DNA from: Seiridium cupressi
Lineage: Eukaryota; Ascomycota; Sordariomycetes; Amphisphaeriales; Sporocadaceae
Direction: 5' to 3'
Assembly: GCA_036674765.1 (NCBI GenBank)
Contig: JARVKI010000004.1
Coordinates: forward strand, 620,001 to 684,000
Length of the DNA: 64,000 nt
Below are positions 1 through 14,000 of this stretch, piece after piece. Every line of letters starts with the position of its first letter. Position 1 is the stretch's first letter. Position numbers and translations under genes: made by a program. The notes beneath the pieces are model-generated. The model ran no database searches and had not been told where the DNA came from. It was given only the letters and a program-made list of their open reading frames with translations.

Positions 1-3000
1 TCCTCGTCTCCGGGTTGAAGCCAAGCTCTTGTGCCTCGGGCTTAGCCAACCTTAACCCTGACCTTAACTCTAAACGACAAATGAGAAAAAGCCAGCGGCA
101 TTTAGGTTGCTGGCACGTTTTGAGAGCCAAGACCAAAGCCAAAACTCTTGGGAGTAGGCTTGGCTCATGTTCCAAGCGCGGCCAAGAGCACAAGACAGAA
201 ATCGTGACTCCAGTAGGTCAGGACTGTCCACCATGCCCGCAGCGCCGATCGACTCCTATTACATTAATGTTTGGTGGAGCCGGTCCTGCCGGATTCTGTG
301 TGGCATTTGTGCTGCTCTGTCTTAGCGAGCTTCATCTATTGCGAGATGGGTAGCTATTCTCGGCACCAAGAGCCGCCTTGGCCTCCTCCTCCTCCGGAAA
401 CCTTCCACCTTGGAAACATGGAAACGTATTCGGAAAAGTGGGCATAGCTTGCAAGCAGTGATGCGATCATACCGCATTGAGTGTACCATTACGGCACCGA
501 GATTAGGAATAGACACTGCGGCGCGCCGAGATATCCAACCATGATCCCAATGTTCCTGCCGAGGCTTGGCATCCTTGGACTCAAAGTCATGCTGCGCCGG
601 CGATCCCTCTCACGCAATCCGGGTGTTGTCGAGGCCACGTCGCCCGTTGCGTAGAAGGGCTTCCTCATTGAGGGTCCTATCAGCCAGCTCGGAAAAGACC
701 ATTTCGCAGGGCGGATTTCTCGGATTGCAACTCGGCATTGCACCATCATCAGCGTCCCCTATACGCCCTAGCATGCCCCAGACTCGCTATATGACAAGGC
801 CTGCATGACCATGGAGCGTGGGAGGATGAAACCTCTGGTTCCGTCTCCTCTGCGATCCTCGGTGCAACACCCCCAATACACTTCGGACTACCGAGAGGGC
901 CTGCCGATCTCGTGAAGCTTGTCGTGACTGCTAATGCCAAACGCCCGAACGGTGGGTGCGCTGACGCGTCCTTTTCCCTGGGCATGTCAGAATAAGGTGG
1001 GAGGTGGGGCGGTGGGGCTGATAGACCCGTCCAGCTAGACCGCTTCGGACCATGGCGCTTGCGCTTGGGAACTTGGCTTTTGGAGCTCCACACTGCCGAC
1101 TGCTACTCTGCGTTCTCCGCCTCTAATGTATCCAAGTACTCGTACACGTAACGTGCTGTGGGGTTGAAATTCTCTTGTTGTCCCGTAGCGCATTCGCGAC
1201 CGAGATCTGGCCCAGGAGTCGGCTCGGATGGGCCATCTCATGCCTTGGAGCGTGCTGCCAATTGATGATAGGGGGCCGCGGCCGACAGCCGAATCGCGAA
1301 CACCAACGGCCAACATGTCTGTTGATCACCAACAAAGTGACGGGGCCAAGGAAGACTGGGGGGGTAGAGGATTGCAGAACCCAATCCACCCCCTTGTCGA
1401 TATGGGGCTGACGAAAGAAGGGTGAGATGGGCGCCAAGCTTTCACGTCGGACAGGGGACCGAGACCCATGAGTCGAGAGAAAAGTGAATCCCTGCAAAGC
1501 GGAAGGTTGCGTGTACTTGGCTGGGTGGCTGAACAAGGGTCTCTGATTTGATTAGCGGGCCTGCCCACGAATTAAGCTTAAGACTGAGGCGTCGCATGCT
1601 TTTCTTGGCGCTGCAGGCTCTCCTGTCGGGATTATTTTTCGGCTGGGGGGCAGTAGAGCAGCCGAAGCGAAGAAAGAAAGTCTATTAGGCATTGGGGGCT
1701 GGCGAGTATCAAACTCGTTCGTAATACGATCTCGGTCCCGCCAACGTGCATGTTTGGTTTTCATGGTTGGTTGCAGTCATGTTGCGTCTAATGGCCAAGG
1801 CGGCTGTTGGTAATGTGTCCTGGATCCTGACCGGTGAGGTCGACGTTTGGGGTGGGTTCAATGACCTGATCAGCTGGCTCTAGTGGAAGTGGAACGATAG
1901 TGCATACTATGTATGTAAGAGCATGTTTCTGTCCTCCTGGCCGTGAATAGCTCCCTGATTAATGATTAGTGCTTTTGTGACCTGGATTGTGAAGATCCTA
2001 CAGGCCCACATGCCGTCAAAGAGCCAGGTTTAACGCCAGACGCCTAGGATCACACAGCCGATATCAATTCCTTCGAGACCAAAAAAATTCAAGTGTCAAA
2101 TGATCCCTGCGAAGTTGCGATTTTCCATCAGTTAGATTGTCATAAAGGACAGCATTGCCTATTCCGGCGGAAGATAATACGGACGACGCATTGCAGTTAG
2201 GGGTGTGATCTGACATAGATGACAATGGTCGATGAAGTCATGCGAGCTTCGGTGGCCGAGCTGACGTCGGAATAAGATTCTGCTCTCCTATTCTCTCAAA
2301 TCGGTGTCACCCAGAACAGAACGGCCCCACTGTCCGAATCTGTGCTGCATTAGGTCAGCCAGACCCCTTCAAGGACGCCTCTTTCCTTAGGTATACAAGT
2401 CTCGATTTCTTCATAAAATACCGCAAGTCTACTGGTGCCGGCTTACAAAGAGGGAGGAAGGTCTGACTCAGCTCGCATCTGCAGTGACCTGTCAGATGGC
2501 TTGAAGCCAGGTGGAATTCACCACAACTATCGACGCCACATTCTATTTGGCACGCTTGCGCAGTTGTGGTGATAGGCCGGATGAATCTGTCAATCGATGT
2601 CAGACGACATATTGCACGAATGTTGCGCAATCTAGGCCACAAGCCATATCAGAATCATGGTATACAGCTCGCTCAACATCCACCAGCCACGTGACGATTC
2701 AGCAAATACATTTGTTTTGGGGGCGTGTTTTTCAAAGAGTGGAATACTGGCTGGGCCAGCCAAGCGAACGCTGCAGATCCCGGGAAGTGGTTGGTCGTAC
2801 AAATGAGATCTCTAACGAATCTTCCCTAGTAGTGAAAAGTGTAGACCGATTTCAAAAATGAACGAAAGTTTGCTGTGCATGTTTCCTACACTGACCTATC
2901 AGACTCAGGGGCTTTGTTACACTGCACGAGGACTGTAGTAGGCGTCATCGAGTTTGCCGATTTCCTGCAGGTGAATTAGGCCGATATTGACTGACCGTTA

Positions 3001-6000
3001 CACCGCCCCAGAGATGTCATATACGGATAGCTAGTGGCAATGTGTCGAGCACTGCTTGTCTTGCGAGCCACTCAACAACTGCTTCCAAAATTTTTCCCAT
3101 GGAATACAGGCTCGCATGCAGACGTCGGTCAGATTTTGCGGAGTACATACCACGTGGCTTAGGCGGATCTCTTCCGCGAAACTCAATAGCTGCCTGACGG
3201 GCATCAATTCTCGCAGATTGCGAACGGTGCTCGTTCGAAAAGCAAAGGGGTTTTGGCCAACCCAACCCGTTAATGGCGCTGGCTATGCATCTCCAGGTCC
3301 AGGTTTGGATTCGCTGAATAACCCGAGGGAAAGGCACGCCTTCGTTAACGCACAGAGCCTAGCCGCCTATCCGCACCCGCCTAGACGAATCGAGATTTGG
3401 GCTTGTGGTCAAGTGGCGCAATTAAGCTTCTCGGTAGACCCGTGGTTCAGCTCCTTGTGGTAGTAGTTCCTGCTACCTAGTTAAGTGGTGTCACGGAAGC
3501 AAGGCCCGTTGAATGAGCAAAAGACACCGCATGTCCGGTGTTTGACCTGACAGGTGTCATGACGAGTGCCATCATAGATGACGAGTCATGGATAAATCCT
3601 AGCATCAACACCCAATCCTATAGCACTTCCAAGTCATCGCATGGCACGATGCAACGTCGGCTTGGCATCATGAGAAAGACAACTCGGCGCAGGCTCGGCG
3701 TGGGGCATTGTCACCGAGCAGGCTGTCCGCGAAATCCTCTCCCCGCGCTATCGTGCAGCGCAGGAGCCCATGGCGTGGTTGTTGCATATGACTGAGCCTT
3801 CGTTTTCGTATGCTCGGGCGCTGAGACGACGTGATTGTGATGGTCTGAGGCCGAAACGTCGTTCACAATAGATGGACGGCCTACCAGCGCTCAGCAAAGA
3901 TAGCTCCCCGTCTAGTCAAGCTGGCGTCGAAATTCGCAAGTCTAGAACTCCCTGGTGCGTACACGCGTCAACGAGTCTGCTTTGAGCCGCGCTTGACCGC
4001 GATCAGTAAGGGGCTGACATAAAGCAGTCGTTGGATCACACGGCGCTGTCAGCCCCCGGGGAGGGGTTGGTGTCAAATTGTGCCGCCAGTGCAGTTAAGC
4101 GTCGCCATGCTATTGGTTTCCGTCTGGACGGACCAACGAGCTGCAACCTCCCAGGAAAACCCAAAAAAGTTCGCAACGCTTACGTCGGCCGGCAAAACTC
4201 GTTCACCCACACGAGCCTGCATACTGTAGGAAGAGAGCACCCGATCTTACCTCAGCCCCGCCCGGCCAAGGAATAGTCCCCAATGACTCCGGGCAGAACA
4301 ACAAGCATAGGCAATAGCACGCAAGGATCGAGTCCGGAGCAAAGCCGCCCTTTCAAGATGTTCAAGCTTAGCCGATGCTCAGGAAGGGCTTGGCCTGGCC
4401 AGTAAGAGGCGGAATACTTTTTTACTAGTGAGAGGTCGATTGGAGTCAATTCAGTTGTGCGACCGGAATAGCCGTCGTGGTCAGAGGCAATCGGCAACTT
4501 GAAACGAGCCTAACCACCAGAAGATTCCGTCACCAAACGGCAGTCCCAATCTCGTCCGACCTTCGTTCGACGTCGCATTCACCCGTCAGATCATACACCA
4601 ACGCTCTCGAGTCACGGATGCTCGTATGGCGCTGGCAAGATGCGGGTGATAGCCTCATGTCAAGGATTTTGTGCCACTGGATCGTGCCCGACCACAGGCC
4701 GTACCACCGCGCTTTCCCGCAACGGTGCAAGGGCCCTCCTCTGCCCTTGTAGTCATGAAAACTGCTGAGGCCCTGCGAGTTCTGATGTATCGGTACCTAC
4801 ATGTTGGGTAGAGTGCTGACCGCAGGTTCTCGCTTGCCATTTTTTAGGAAACAATCCTCGAATTAGGCATCGGTCCTTCTCAGCACTCACCAGCCCAGGA
4901 AGCCCAGGAAGCCCAGAAAGCATCGCAAGGTCGCGCTCAGCCTACCAGAACCCAGGGTGGGCGGAAGAGCGCTCGACACAATATGACAATCACATGCTGC
5001 TACTGGAATTGCATGATACAAGATTGGAGCAATCATGGCTGCCGTATCGCATACCAAGGCTCTACTAAGGCTTGTCGACCTCGAGCTGCTTGAATCTCGA
5101 GAGCTTGGCTCGGGTCGGCTGAGCCAATGGATCCGCACAGTCCGGCAACATTGAGCCAGCCACAAACGCAGCCAAGATGAGCCTGGGCTTGATTTCCAGA
5201 GTCGGCGAGGCTAGCGACAGCTCTAAATTTACGCTTAAAACGAAGGACGGGGGATCCTCGTGGCTGCCAAGACCACTAAAAACTCTGCGCCAGGAATTTC
5301 GCATTTTCTTTTTTTTTTCTTCAGTTTCCTCGGGTTCGCATTTTCTATGCGGGCTACTGGATCGAAGGTCAGGATTACTCAATAATGTGTGGACCCGGCT
5401 TGCTTGACTGTCGATTTTATATCTCTCGAGCATATGAAAAGAACCTATTTACCACGCTTGGTCTAAGCTGAATCAATCTGTCCCGAGGTCAAGTACACAA
5501 GTACCACAAACTTCTTCCCCTCACCCCGGTCAAGTGGTTGGCGGAAACAAGCTTGGGATATATCACGGGAGTAACGGATGACTGCAAGGTCATCGCTGAA
5601 TGCGACGACTGAGGCTCGCAGTGTCCCCGTTCGTTGTAATGCACGATAACGGGTCCAGTAGCGTGAACAAATACGAATGCTCCGCGGCCGAATCCCGTGA
5701 GGTCTGCCATCAGGCCGCAGTCACCTCACAGCCACTGCATCATCTGAAAAGTTACCGGGCTGATAAGAAATGTGCTGACAGGTAACGGCGAGGTGTGACC
5801 CGTTCATACAAGTCGGATACGCGCAGATTGGCTCCTACATGCTTTGAAATCCCACAAGAAACCGAGTCTGCTGTCGCGGATAGTAGTAGCGGGTCTTCTT
5901 AGAGCCTCGCATCCCATTCGCAAGCATGGGATAACCCAAAACTACCGTTGATCTACAAAACACACTTGCTGACATGCTATAATGCAACAGGTTACCCCAC

Positions 6001-7639
6001 CATACTCAGCTTAGGGTTGTGCAGGTGAAGGGGTGTCCATGTTCGGCAATGTAAGACAAGCGCAAACCGTAGAGATGACAGGATCATAATATCAAGGCTG
6101 CGGAAACAATCGAGTCCATGTTACACTCTATCTCGGACTGATGAAATAGGTAATCACTGGACAAAAGCGGGTGATGGAACAAGAACTGATGTCACACACG
6201 AGCCTCAAAATGGAATACGATGATGTGAGACAAGCGGTTGCTTGTGATGGATAGAAGATTCCATGATTACACTGTAAAGGGGAACCCGCTCTATTAGCTA
6301 CAGATATAAGCTTATGAGGATTAGACTAAGTTCAATTGTTCGATTTACCTAGATTGATAAACAAAGTTAGGGTTTTGATTTGGCTTTTGGCTGAGTACTT
6401 GCGGGCGCACTATGCCAATTGAACCACGAGGCGTCTTGCTCGACTCGATGCATGCTGGCGCTGACCGAATGTACCGGGTAGCCACTCTGTCTCCCTGATC
6501 TACCGGCAATCAAGTGACCTGGCCGTTCGGTGACTACTGGAGAAAATCGCAATAAAGTTGATCATTACAGTATGGACCTGCAATTTCGTATTTGAGCACA
6601 AACGGGCCGTCATCCAGGAAAAGCCCAGACCTTGGATGTGCAGTGCCACTGACGGCGCCGTCACTTTAGTTAATATGGTGGAGCTCATTATGCTCGAGGA
6701 CAGATCTGCCGCTCAGGTGTTCCATGAGATACCCGCGTTTCCCTCCTGGCCGACTGGCACGCAGGGGCAAGCATCTGCAACAAAGGGACTGTAGGAAAGC
6801 CCTGTGCCGCTGTTCTGCATTGTATGTATGACTGGTCGAGAAGAGTTGCGGCCCAGCATTTCCACCTCCTAAGTGCACCCCAGAGTTGTGTAATTGCATG
6901 GCTCGGAACTGATAGCCCAAGCCGGATGGTGATCGACGCGGCTCTTTCAAGAAAACATGGAACTTGCCGCAGGGCGAAGGGATACACGTAGATTCGGAAT
7001 ATCTGACCACAGGTATAGACAGGGGTCGGTATCTTTGGTCAGCGCCGTACCCAGTACAAACATAAGGTGCTACGCAAGCAGTGCTGCAAAGTAATAAATA
7101 TAAGGTGGGAGCGTAGATTAAGCAAGGCGGATAGCATAGCACCGTGGGTAGTACCGCAAATGCTTGGCCTCTTGGGGGTACCATTTGGGGGAGGCTTCAG
7201 TGGGCGATGGTGGCCAGTCGGACCCCACCATTGGCCTGATCCTTGCCTATCGCTGCGAAATAAGCTTGTTGTAATCGTTGGGAAAGTTTATATCCAGACG
7301 GAAGATCCCTGACCATCTCGAAAGCCGCCGCTTCTTGGCCGCTGCCTCGCATCACATCGTCACAATTCAGCGTTTGGGAACCCGTGGCCCCCTTCGCACG
7401 CCGCTTTATTGGCTTCCCTGTCTATGCAACTGTTCCTACGGCGTGAACAAGTACCGCAATTCCCCTGCTCTTGCTCGGGCTCGAACGGCAAGTCAGGACG
7501 TCGGCCGCAACGAGCAGGCAACTGGTCAAGTATCCAGCTTTCTCACCAACGCCGGCTTCAGAACAAGTTCAACGCGATATCGGGGCCTAGGAAGCTCTCG
7601 ATATCCACGTCAAATCAATTACACCAATATTTGGCTTTA

Positions 7640-7666
7640 TTTTTTTTTTTTTTTTTTTTTTTTTTT
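7640..7666. repeat. Poly-T homopolymer (27 bases)
   Basis: An uninterrupted run of 27 T lies in a gene-free region. Read on the minus strand it is a poly-A tract, but no AATAAA-like signal or recognisable retroelement lies upstream on that strand, so an origin by retroposition is only a possibility. Confidence 0.8.
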
Positions 7667-9680
7667 CATACTCAGAGTTCCAAAGTACCCGGCAGCATAG
7701 CAATCAGTTCGCCGGGAAAGCCAATCGGTGCCGTTACAAGCAGCAGCAGTAGCGACACCTTACTATCAGAAGCTTCAAGGCTTTTAGCACAGATTGTAGT
7801 GACCATCTCAAGAAGCATACACGATTCTCGAAGTCAATCTACTCTCCAAGTCTTCAGGTCGCAGTTGCCCTGGTCCTCAGACAGTTGGGATTAGGCTTGC
7901 GCTATCGCAGTGCCTCAACCATCGTCTCGTCAGCCTTGAACAGCGAGGATTTAAGCCGATCGATTTAACTCAAAGCTGCTGCACGTTAAGCTGCAACCGC
8001 GGCAAAGGAGGGTCCGGCACACCAAAAAAACAAACTTCGTCGACAATTTTAAGCACGCCTGGACCTGGTCAGATTCTACATTCGTCATTTCACCGAGTCC
8101 TGATAAGCAGTCGGCTCAGGGCGTCGGATCGAGTCAGACAAGCACTCCCAATCTCACCTGGGCTTTTGTGATTCTACCGTATTGGCGGTAAAATCCGAGC
8201 GCCGCCTCAGTGCATTCTACACAGTATTCGTCACCAGCCCAATATAGTGGAGTGGTCCACTCCCAAGTCGTCGCTGAACCCTTGCAACCCTTCCAAAACA
8301 CCTTGCAGCGAAACCAGCAGGCCATCGCCCACATTCCGAGACCATCAGCACTCTAGATCGAGCCATCGTCCGTCCATATTGGTTGCCATTCCCGACCATT
8401 AGCCAACGCTGTCTGGATTCTACATGATCAAAACGGCGACCGCTAGACTCGGATGTACTTGGCCTTCTCTCGACACGTACTATCGACAGCTGATAGACCA
8501 CACGAGTTTACCCCGAACATTACTCCTTCAGTGCTGAGTTAGCAGAGTCTCAAGCTCTAGGCGTCTTCCTGACCTCCGTTCAAGGTGATTTGATAGATAA
8601 TTGGTATGTTTTTGCCTTTCCTCCGACTCGTCCGTGACCCACTCCAAGACAGAGAGCAACCAAGTCGGTTGTCGTCAATGAAGCTTAAACCCTGCCCCGA
8701 GTCCTTTCCCAGCATTGAAACGGTCAATTCGCAGCGCCCATCTGCTTGATCTACTGCCACTACGGAGAATTCCACAGCCAAGCAAGTGATGAACTCGGTG
8801 GGCCGGGTGTCAATCGACATCTCTTGACAGATTGCCGTTGCATGTGTGATCCACCCGCCTCAAGTGTTGGACGGGACGATTTTGGCAGCATATACTTGCA
8901 ACATCCCAACCTAGAGCGTCGTTGGCCCACGGTGCGCAGGAAATTTCAGTCGAGCGAGGCCGAAGTGGGCGTCGTCATTGGCCGTGGTCCACTCTCTGCT
9001 GTTTACTCGCTCGTCGTGGACCCTGGGCGCATGTTCTACGTATACGTATGTCTACGTAGCGGGCCTGCGTGTAGTGTATCAGGTTATATATGGCACCAGA
9101 ACCTACTCCATTTGCGGCAGAGTCGAGAGATCCAATACCCTGCCCGTCTCGCAAGCCTGCCACGGCTAAAACCTGCCCCAATTACAAGACCCACGCACTG
9201 GACATGCGAAGCAAGGCGCGCATGGCCCAAAACGGCGCGGATCAAGCTTCTGTCACTTGCACATAGCAGTTGACCGTCTCGAATCGTTCGGCGAGGTGGG
9301 CTAATCGGCAGACTTCCCAGGGCACGAACAGAGGCATCCGCACAGCGTCTCAGAACCAGCCAGACCCGCTGGGCAATCGCCCGTCTCAACTTTACTTCCA
9401 CGACTTTACGTGGACAGGAGGGCTCTGGGATCCGCAGCCCACTATCCTCGCAGACCTAGTGCGGTGGGGACTGATTTGCCGCGCAAGCTTCCTCTTGCTC
9501 GCCTACCAGATCGGGGATTAAGCAGTGACCGACCCTCTTTCCGGACGATCCACATATGCTTGCGAAGCTCAAGTGTGGATCTGACGCCGTGGGCAAAAAA
9601 GACTTGGGACCAAGCGAAGGAACCTTGGCAAAAAAAGGTTAAGCGCTGAGATTGCAACTTTAATCGTTTAACCTTCATAT

Positions 9681-9686
9681 TATAAG
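9681..9686 (+). promoter_or_regulatory. Probable TATA element of the Pac2-type gene
   Basis: TATAAG lies about 85 bases before the ATG at 9771. A pyrimidine-rich leader follows, which is typical of fungal transcription start regions. Confidence 0.45.
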
Positions 9687-9770
9687 CACGCCTCCATCCG
9701 CCGACTCCTACCTCGCCTCCTACCCCAACTACATAGTGCATTATTCACCTTCCACACCACAACCACAACA

Positions 9771-11090
9771 ATGGAGACCTACAATGGATTCGTGCGGACA
9801 CCCGCAGATGCTATCAAGCTATTCGAAGCCTGCAGATTAGGGCTGCTTCCCAGGGTGCAACGGCGATTGTCGGAGAAGGAGAGACAGTCTATCAGGTCTG
9901 GCTCCGTCTTCGTGTGGGACGAACGAGAGGCTGGCATGCGGCGATGGACCGATGGAAAGTCATGGAGCGCCAGCAGAGTTTCAGGCAGCTTTCTGACCTA
10001 CAGAGAGATGGAGGGAAAGAGAGGCAGTGGATTCGGCAGCTCGAGACGCAGCAACGGCAGGACACCCGACAGCGGCCGCTTCAGTGACGAAGACCCCGAT
10101 GGAGAGCCGGAAGGCTACCGTTACAAGGCCGATGGGCTCATGAAGCAATCATTCAGCATCACAACCTCGCAAGGTCAGCACTTGCACCTGATCTCGTACT
10201 ATTCGAGGCCGCATCCCGGAGCTCCAGATCTACCACAGCCCAGCTCCGACGCCAGTCTACGACACATCGTGCCCGCCAAGGGCATGTACCCCGAGTCCAG
10301 TCTGCATGATCAGAACCCGCCTGCTCTCACGCGGACGCCCATGCAGTCATACACAACCCAGCCTCCTGGTCCGCCGCCACCAGACCCTTCACAATATCCT
10401 TACGGCTGGGGACCGCCTCACCCAGCCTGGATGGCCGCTTGGCCCCCATCTCCGGGAGGCACTCCCCCTTGGGCACCAAGAATGTCCCCAGATACCAAAG
10501 CACATGCAATTCCCAGATTACAGCCTCAACCTCACATGCTGAGCCCTCACATGCAAGGGCACCCTCAACTGCCGCCGCCGACGACATCTGCTGCCAGCCA
10601 ACCTTCTTTGTACCCTCGGCCGCCGGTGATGTATGAGCATGAGCGACTTCCTCCTCCAACTGCTGTCAGCGCCTATCCCCCTATCCAATCGATACCCGCT
10701 GCCACGTCTCCTCGCTTGCAGCAGCTTCAACAAGCAGCAGCTCATGCCGTCATGATCGACCCTCGCATCTCGACTACGAGCGCACGCGACCCCCAGGGGC
10801 CGCTGCCTGCAATGCCGGCTGCGGGGCCTCGACTCACGCCTCCGCGAACGCACAGTGTCTCGCCTCCACGAACTGCAGGCTCAGATACTGTGAATCCTTC
10901 GAGCCGCGCAAGTCTTTCAGCTCTACTTCACCCCACTCCTACCAATTCAGAGCCCAGCAGTGCAAACCCGGCCAGCAGCGGCAGCGCAAACAGCTCGCCC
11001 AGAGCGATGGCAGCGGGGCCTGCTAACGACCTGTATAACGACCAGGACGTGAAGGCAATTCGTTCCCTGGACAGGAAGTTTCACATCTAG
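9771..11090 (+). CDS. pac2: Gti1/Pac2 family (WOPR domain) transcription regulator, Pac2 type
   Basis: This is a 439-residue, single-exon protein. The two halves of the WOPR DNA-binding domain are clear. The first covers about residues 1-85, beginning METYNGFVRTPADAIKLFEA and continuing through the VFVWDEREAGMRRWTDG block. The second covers about residues 118-150, with YRYKADGLMKQSFS and LHLISYYSR. The FVRTPADA version of the start is what I recognise from Pac2 rather than from the Gti1/Wor1/Ryp1/Sge1 branch. The remaining 290 residues are Pro/Ser/Gln-rich and low-complexity, as in other family members. WOPR proteins are nuclear DNA-binding regulators of morphological switching, sporulation or sexual development; in fission yeast Pac2 controls the onset of sexual development. 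The role in this fungus is inferred. The gene stands alone between long non-coding stretches. Confidence 0.93.
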   Translation: METYNGFVRTPADAIKLFEACRLGLLPRVQRRLSEKERQSIRSGSVFVWDEREAGMRRWTDGKSWSASRVSGSFLTYREMEGKRGSGFGSSRRSNGRTPDSGRFSDEDPDGEPEGYRYKADGLMKQSFSITTSQGQHLHLISYYSRPHPGAPDLPQPSSDASLRHIVPAKGMYPESSLHDQNPPALTRTPMQSYTTQPPGPPPPDPSQYPYGWGPPHPAWMAAWPPSPGGTPPWAPRMSPDTKAHAIPRLQPQPHMLSPHMQGHPQLPPPTTSAASQPSLYPRPPVMYEHERLPPPTAVSAYPPIQSIPAATSPRLQQLQQAAAHAVMIDPRISTTSARDPQGPLPAMPAAGPRLTPPRTHSVSPPRTAGSDTVNPSSRASLSALLHPTPTNSEPSSANPASSGSANSSPRAMAAGPANDLYNDQDVKAIRSLDRKFHI

Positions 11091-14000
11091 ACAACGGAGT
11101 TTGCAGGTTCTCCACTAAGCTGGATTTACCCTCGGCGTCTTTTCTACTAAGCGGGTTGGTTTCATATGGCTTTGTAAGATGTCACAGTCCCACGACTGCT
11201 GGCTCCGGTGCATACCCCATGGCGTTATGGTTCCCAAAATATGGTTTGTTGCTAGGCAGGCAACACGGTGCGGGTTTTACTTTGCAGGTTCGCATTTCCT
11301 TGGTTCGCAGCGCGCATTTACGGTCAACGGTCACCTCGACCTTGGGATGGAGTTCAGGTCTTGCTTCTCAGATGGTTTTGCTGGACTTTAATCGAGCAAC
11401 CACATTATTCATGTACATAGTTAGACTGCACATACCACACACCATGGCTTGAGACTTCGATCTCGCCATAGGAATCAGACATGATTCATTACTCAACAGT
11501 CTTCAGTATATCCCTGTCAGTGGCTATATGATGCGAAGTTTTCTCCGCAGATCTCAAGGGCACGTTTCCAAGCAGATTCATCTATGGCCAAATACAAGAC
11601 AAAAGCACACAAGGAAGGCTTGTTACTGGCACACACCACAATATGTGCCAGAGCCTGCAACACTGATTGTCAAGTCCATCACAGCCAAACTAGCTGCACG
11701 CTTTTATGGATCCTTGCAGATATCTACGCGGCAACGGGGACATTCAAACCCCACAAACCAGATGAATTGACATAAGCCCCGACGTTCTGCCCGTCTGCAC
11801 GCTTTGACGGCGAAAGACATGAAGGAGGCACCTTGTGCCGTACCAGGGCCGTGGGATTCTAATCTCGGGAGTGCAACAACCATAACAAAACCCGGGGCCT
11901 TGGCTTGGTCCTGTCAACGCACGCGCAACCGGTCGGCAATACGCCGCGGCCATTGGCCTATTCGTGGGCGTTCTTTCAAACATTACGACGACTGTCTTCT
12001 GGGCAGACTGGGTTCAGCGTCAGCGCCACCGCTTTCTGCATTAATACAGGACAGCATTAACCGTGGAGATGAGGTGCAAACGGTGGTATGTGGCTATCGT
12101 AGTGCCCTGATATTGAGAAGACTACCCCTAGGCCGGGCAGTACCGTCCGGATCTTCACCTGAAGTCGCAATCCAAACGTAGATCGACAACCAGAAACGGC
12201 ACAGCTACCGCCTGTTTCGTGGCCTCTTGTCAATTCGCATCCACTACTCAGAGGAACACAATGTCTGGATTGACCACACGTACCCGCTGGACACGTCTCC
12301 TCACCGAGGGCAATCCGTCCTTGCCGTTTAAATCAGCAGGTACCCCCAACGTTCCAGCCAGCCACAGGTGCGGAAAGCAACCTAGCAACGAACGTCAAAT
12401 GAAGGTTACGAGCCAGCCTTCTAGCTTTAGAACATTACACGACGTCGTCCACTGTCTGTGGGCTCTTAGTGGCAGAAGAGATGAAATGACGTTTGGACTA
12501 AGATCCTTAAGTCGTCCAATCCATCGCTGCGTAATAGCCTATGAATAGGAAAGGCTTAGACGTTCCGGGGGCCCAATAAATACACGCGTACGGTATCCAC
12601 AATTGTTTCCCTCGGTCTGGGGCCCAAGGGCGTTCTCGACCCCTACCCTGGTCCGAGTGGATGGAATAAACTTATGTCGCTTCCTCCCTACCGTCAGGAG
12701 CATAATAGGGCGGACTGGCCCAACATCCTGCGTATACGGCACGCCGCTCGCCGCTTATACCGACCTGGACTGCCGCGCTAGGACATAGATCAAAAGACCC
12801 TGTGCGGTATTGTATCTAGGAGGTTTCCTGTCTGTTGCGCACGCCCTGACCGAGTTTCGTCCTGCCGTGCTTGAAAGTGATCTGCGAGCAAATCCACCCC
12901 CAACCAAGTTACTTCGGCCTCTACCGACGGAAATACCTGGCAAATGGCAAGAGTTGGTATGAGCGTTTTGCATAACGTTGCAGGGGAGTTTGGAACTGGA
13001 ACAAGGAATGTCTTGTGGGGCAGAGCTCGACCACGACGCCAAGCTGGTCTAGGGATCGGCCTAGCGACCCCTGATTCGTCTATTTAGACCTGCGTACGCG
13101 GTCTTGATTATGCTTGTGGATGATAGGGTTAAATAGTGCCCGGCGCCGTTGTGGGGTCCGCTGGTAGCTGCGCGGAGATGACGAGGTGCGCAAGAAGCTC
13201 ATTCAAAAGGAAACGAAACATTTGCCAGAAGTGCGATTTTGACAAGGGGCCAGATCTATGTGGTCCCGAAGACCTGGATCGTGCGGCTTGCGCAGCCACG
13301 ATGGATACTGGCGTAGTCTTTCGCAGGGGTCCTCGGAATTACGATGGTCAGGGGCTAGTGAAATAAGGATTGCGACCATGATGCGGCGCAGCGACCGACT
13401 AGTGGGGATTGGCGGATTGGCCCTCTCAAGTCATGAGTGTGTCATTTGACTAGGTAGTTGTACGGTTGGTCTCCTCTGATCTGCGATAGAGGGGTCCAGG
13501 GGGAATGGGAAAAGAGAGAGAGAGAAAAAGAGAGATAGAGGGTATGAGCTCGTTGTTCTGCAGTATCGGCTGCTGGTATATGGAGAAGCCTTATGCATGC
13601 CATCGTTCGATTATCAGACGGTTTGAGGCTCCAACGGCGATGCAAGTAAGCCTGCCAAGGTCACTGTATCGGAAAGACCCCCCGGATCAAAACACTTGTT
13701 CTCCGTGGATCCGGTCATGATACTATCCTTCGCCGAGCTGCTTAGACGCCTGGCGCTCGGCAACTCGAATGGCGCGTAGGTGCATCGCTTGAGAAGAGCA
13801 AGCAATCTTGATTCCTGGATCTATGCGATATCATAGAAGGCAATACAAGTTACCCTCCCGGCTTACGGGTAATGGAAGAAGAGGTTGTCGCTTGTGGCTG
13901 TATTGCACAGCTGGGCAGTTGTCCAGGAAGACCCTCAACCATCATAAGCAGAAAGACTATTGCAAGCCATAGACCATGATCGTGTATCCCTCAGCTAACG

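Larger units (their letters stand above)
1..9770. other. Long stretch without a recognisable gene
   Basis: I see no protein family, no tRNA or rRNA and no convincing splice pattern in this 9.8 kb stretch. Open frames are short, overlap on both strands, often lack an ATG start, and match nothing I recognise. Base composition is moderate, not strongly AT-rich, so it does not look like classic RIP-inactivated DNA. Small local features are a 27-base T run at 7640-7666, a short 9-base tandem repeat near 4891-4917 and a T-rich patch near 5310. The last 100 bases are the CT-rich promoter and leader of the next gene. Confidence 0.6.

Noticed and set aside
40..85. CCTTAACCCTGACC-like stretch resembling degenerate telomere repeats
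   Set aside because: Only two or three imperfect units and no continuation. It does not support a telomere or interstitial telomeric array.
6666..7184. 172-codon minus-strand open frame
   Set aside because: No recognisable domain, no ATG at its upstream end, low-quality composition and no supporting promoter or splice signals.
8746..9273. 175-codon plus-strand open frame, among the longest in the left arm
   Set aside because: It starts at TTG, has its first ATG well inside, resembles no family, and overlaps equally long antisense frames. It is most likely a chance frame.
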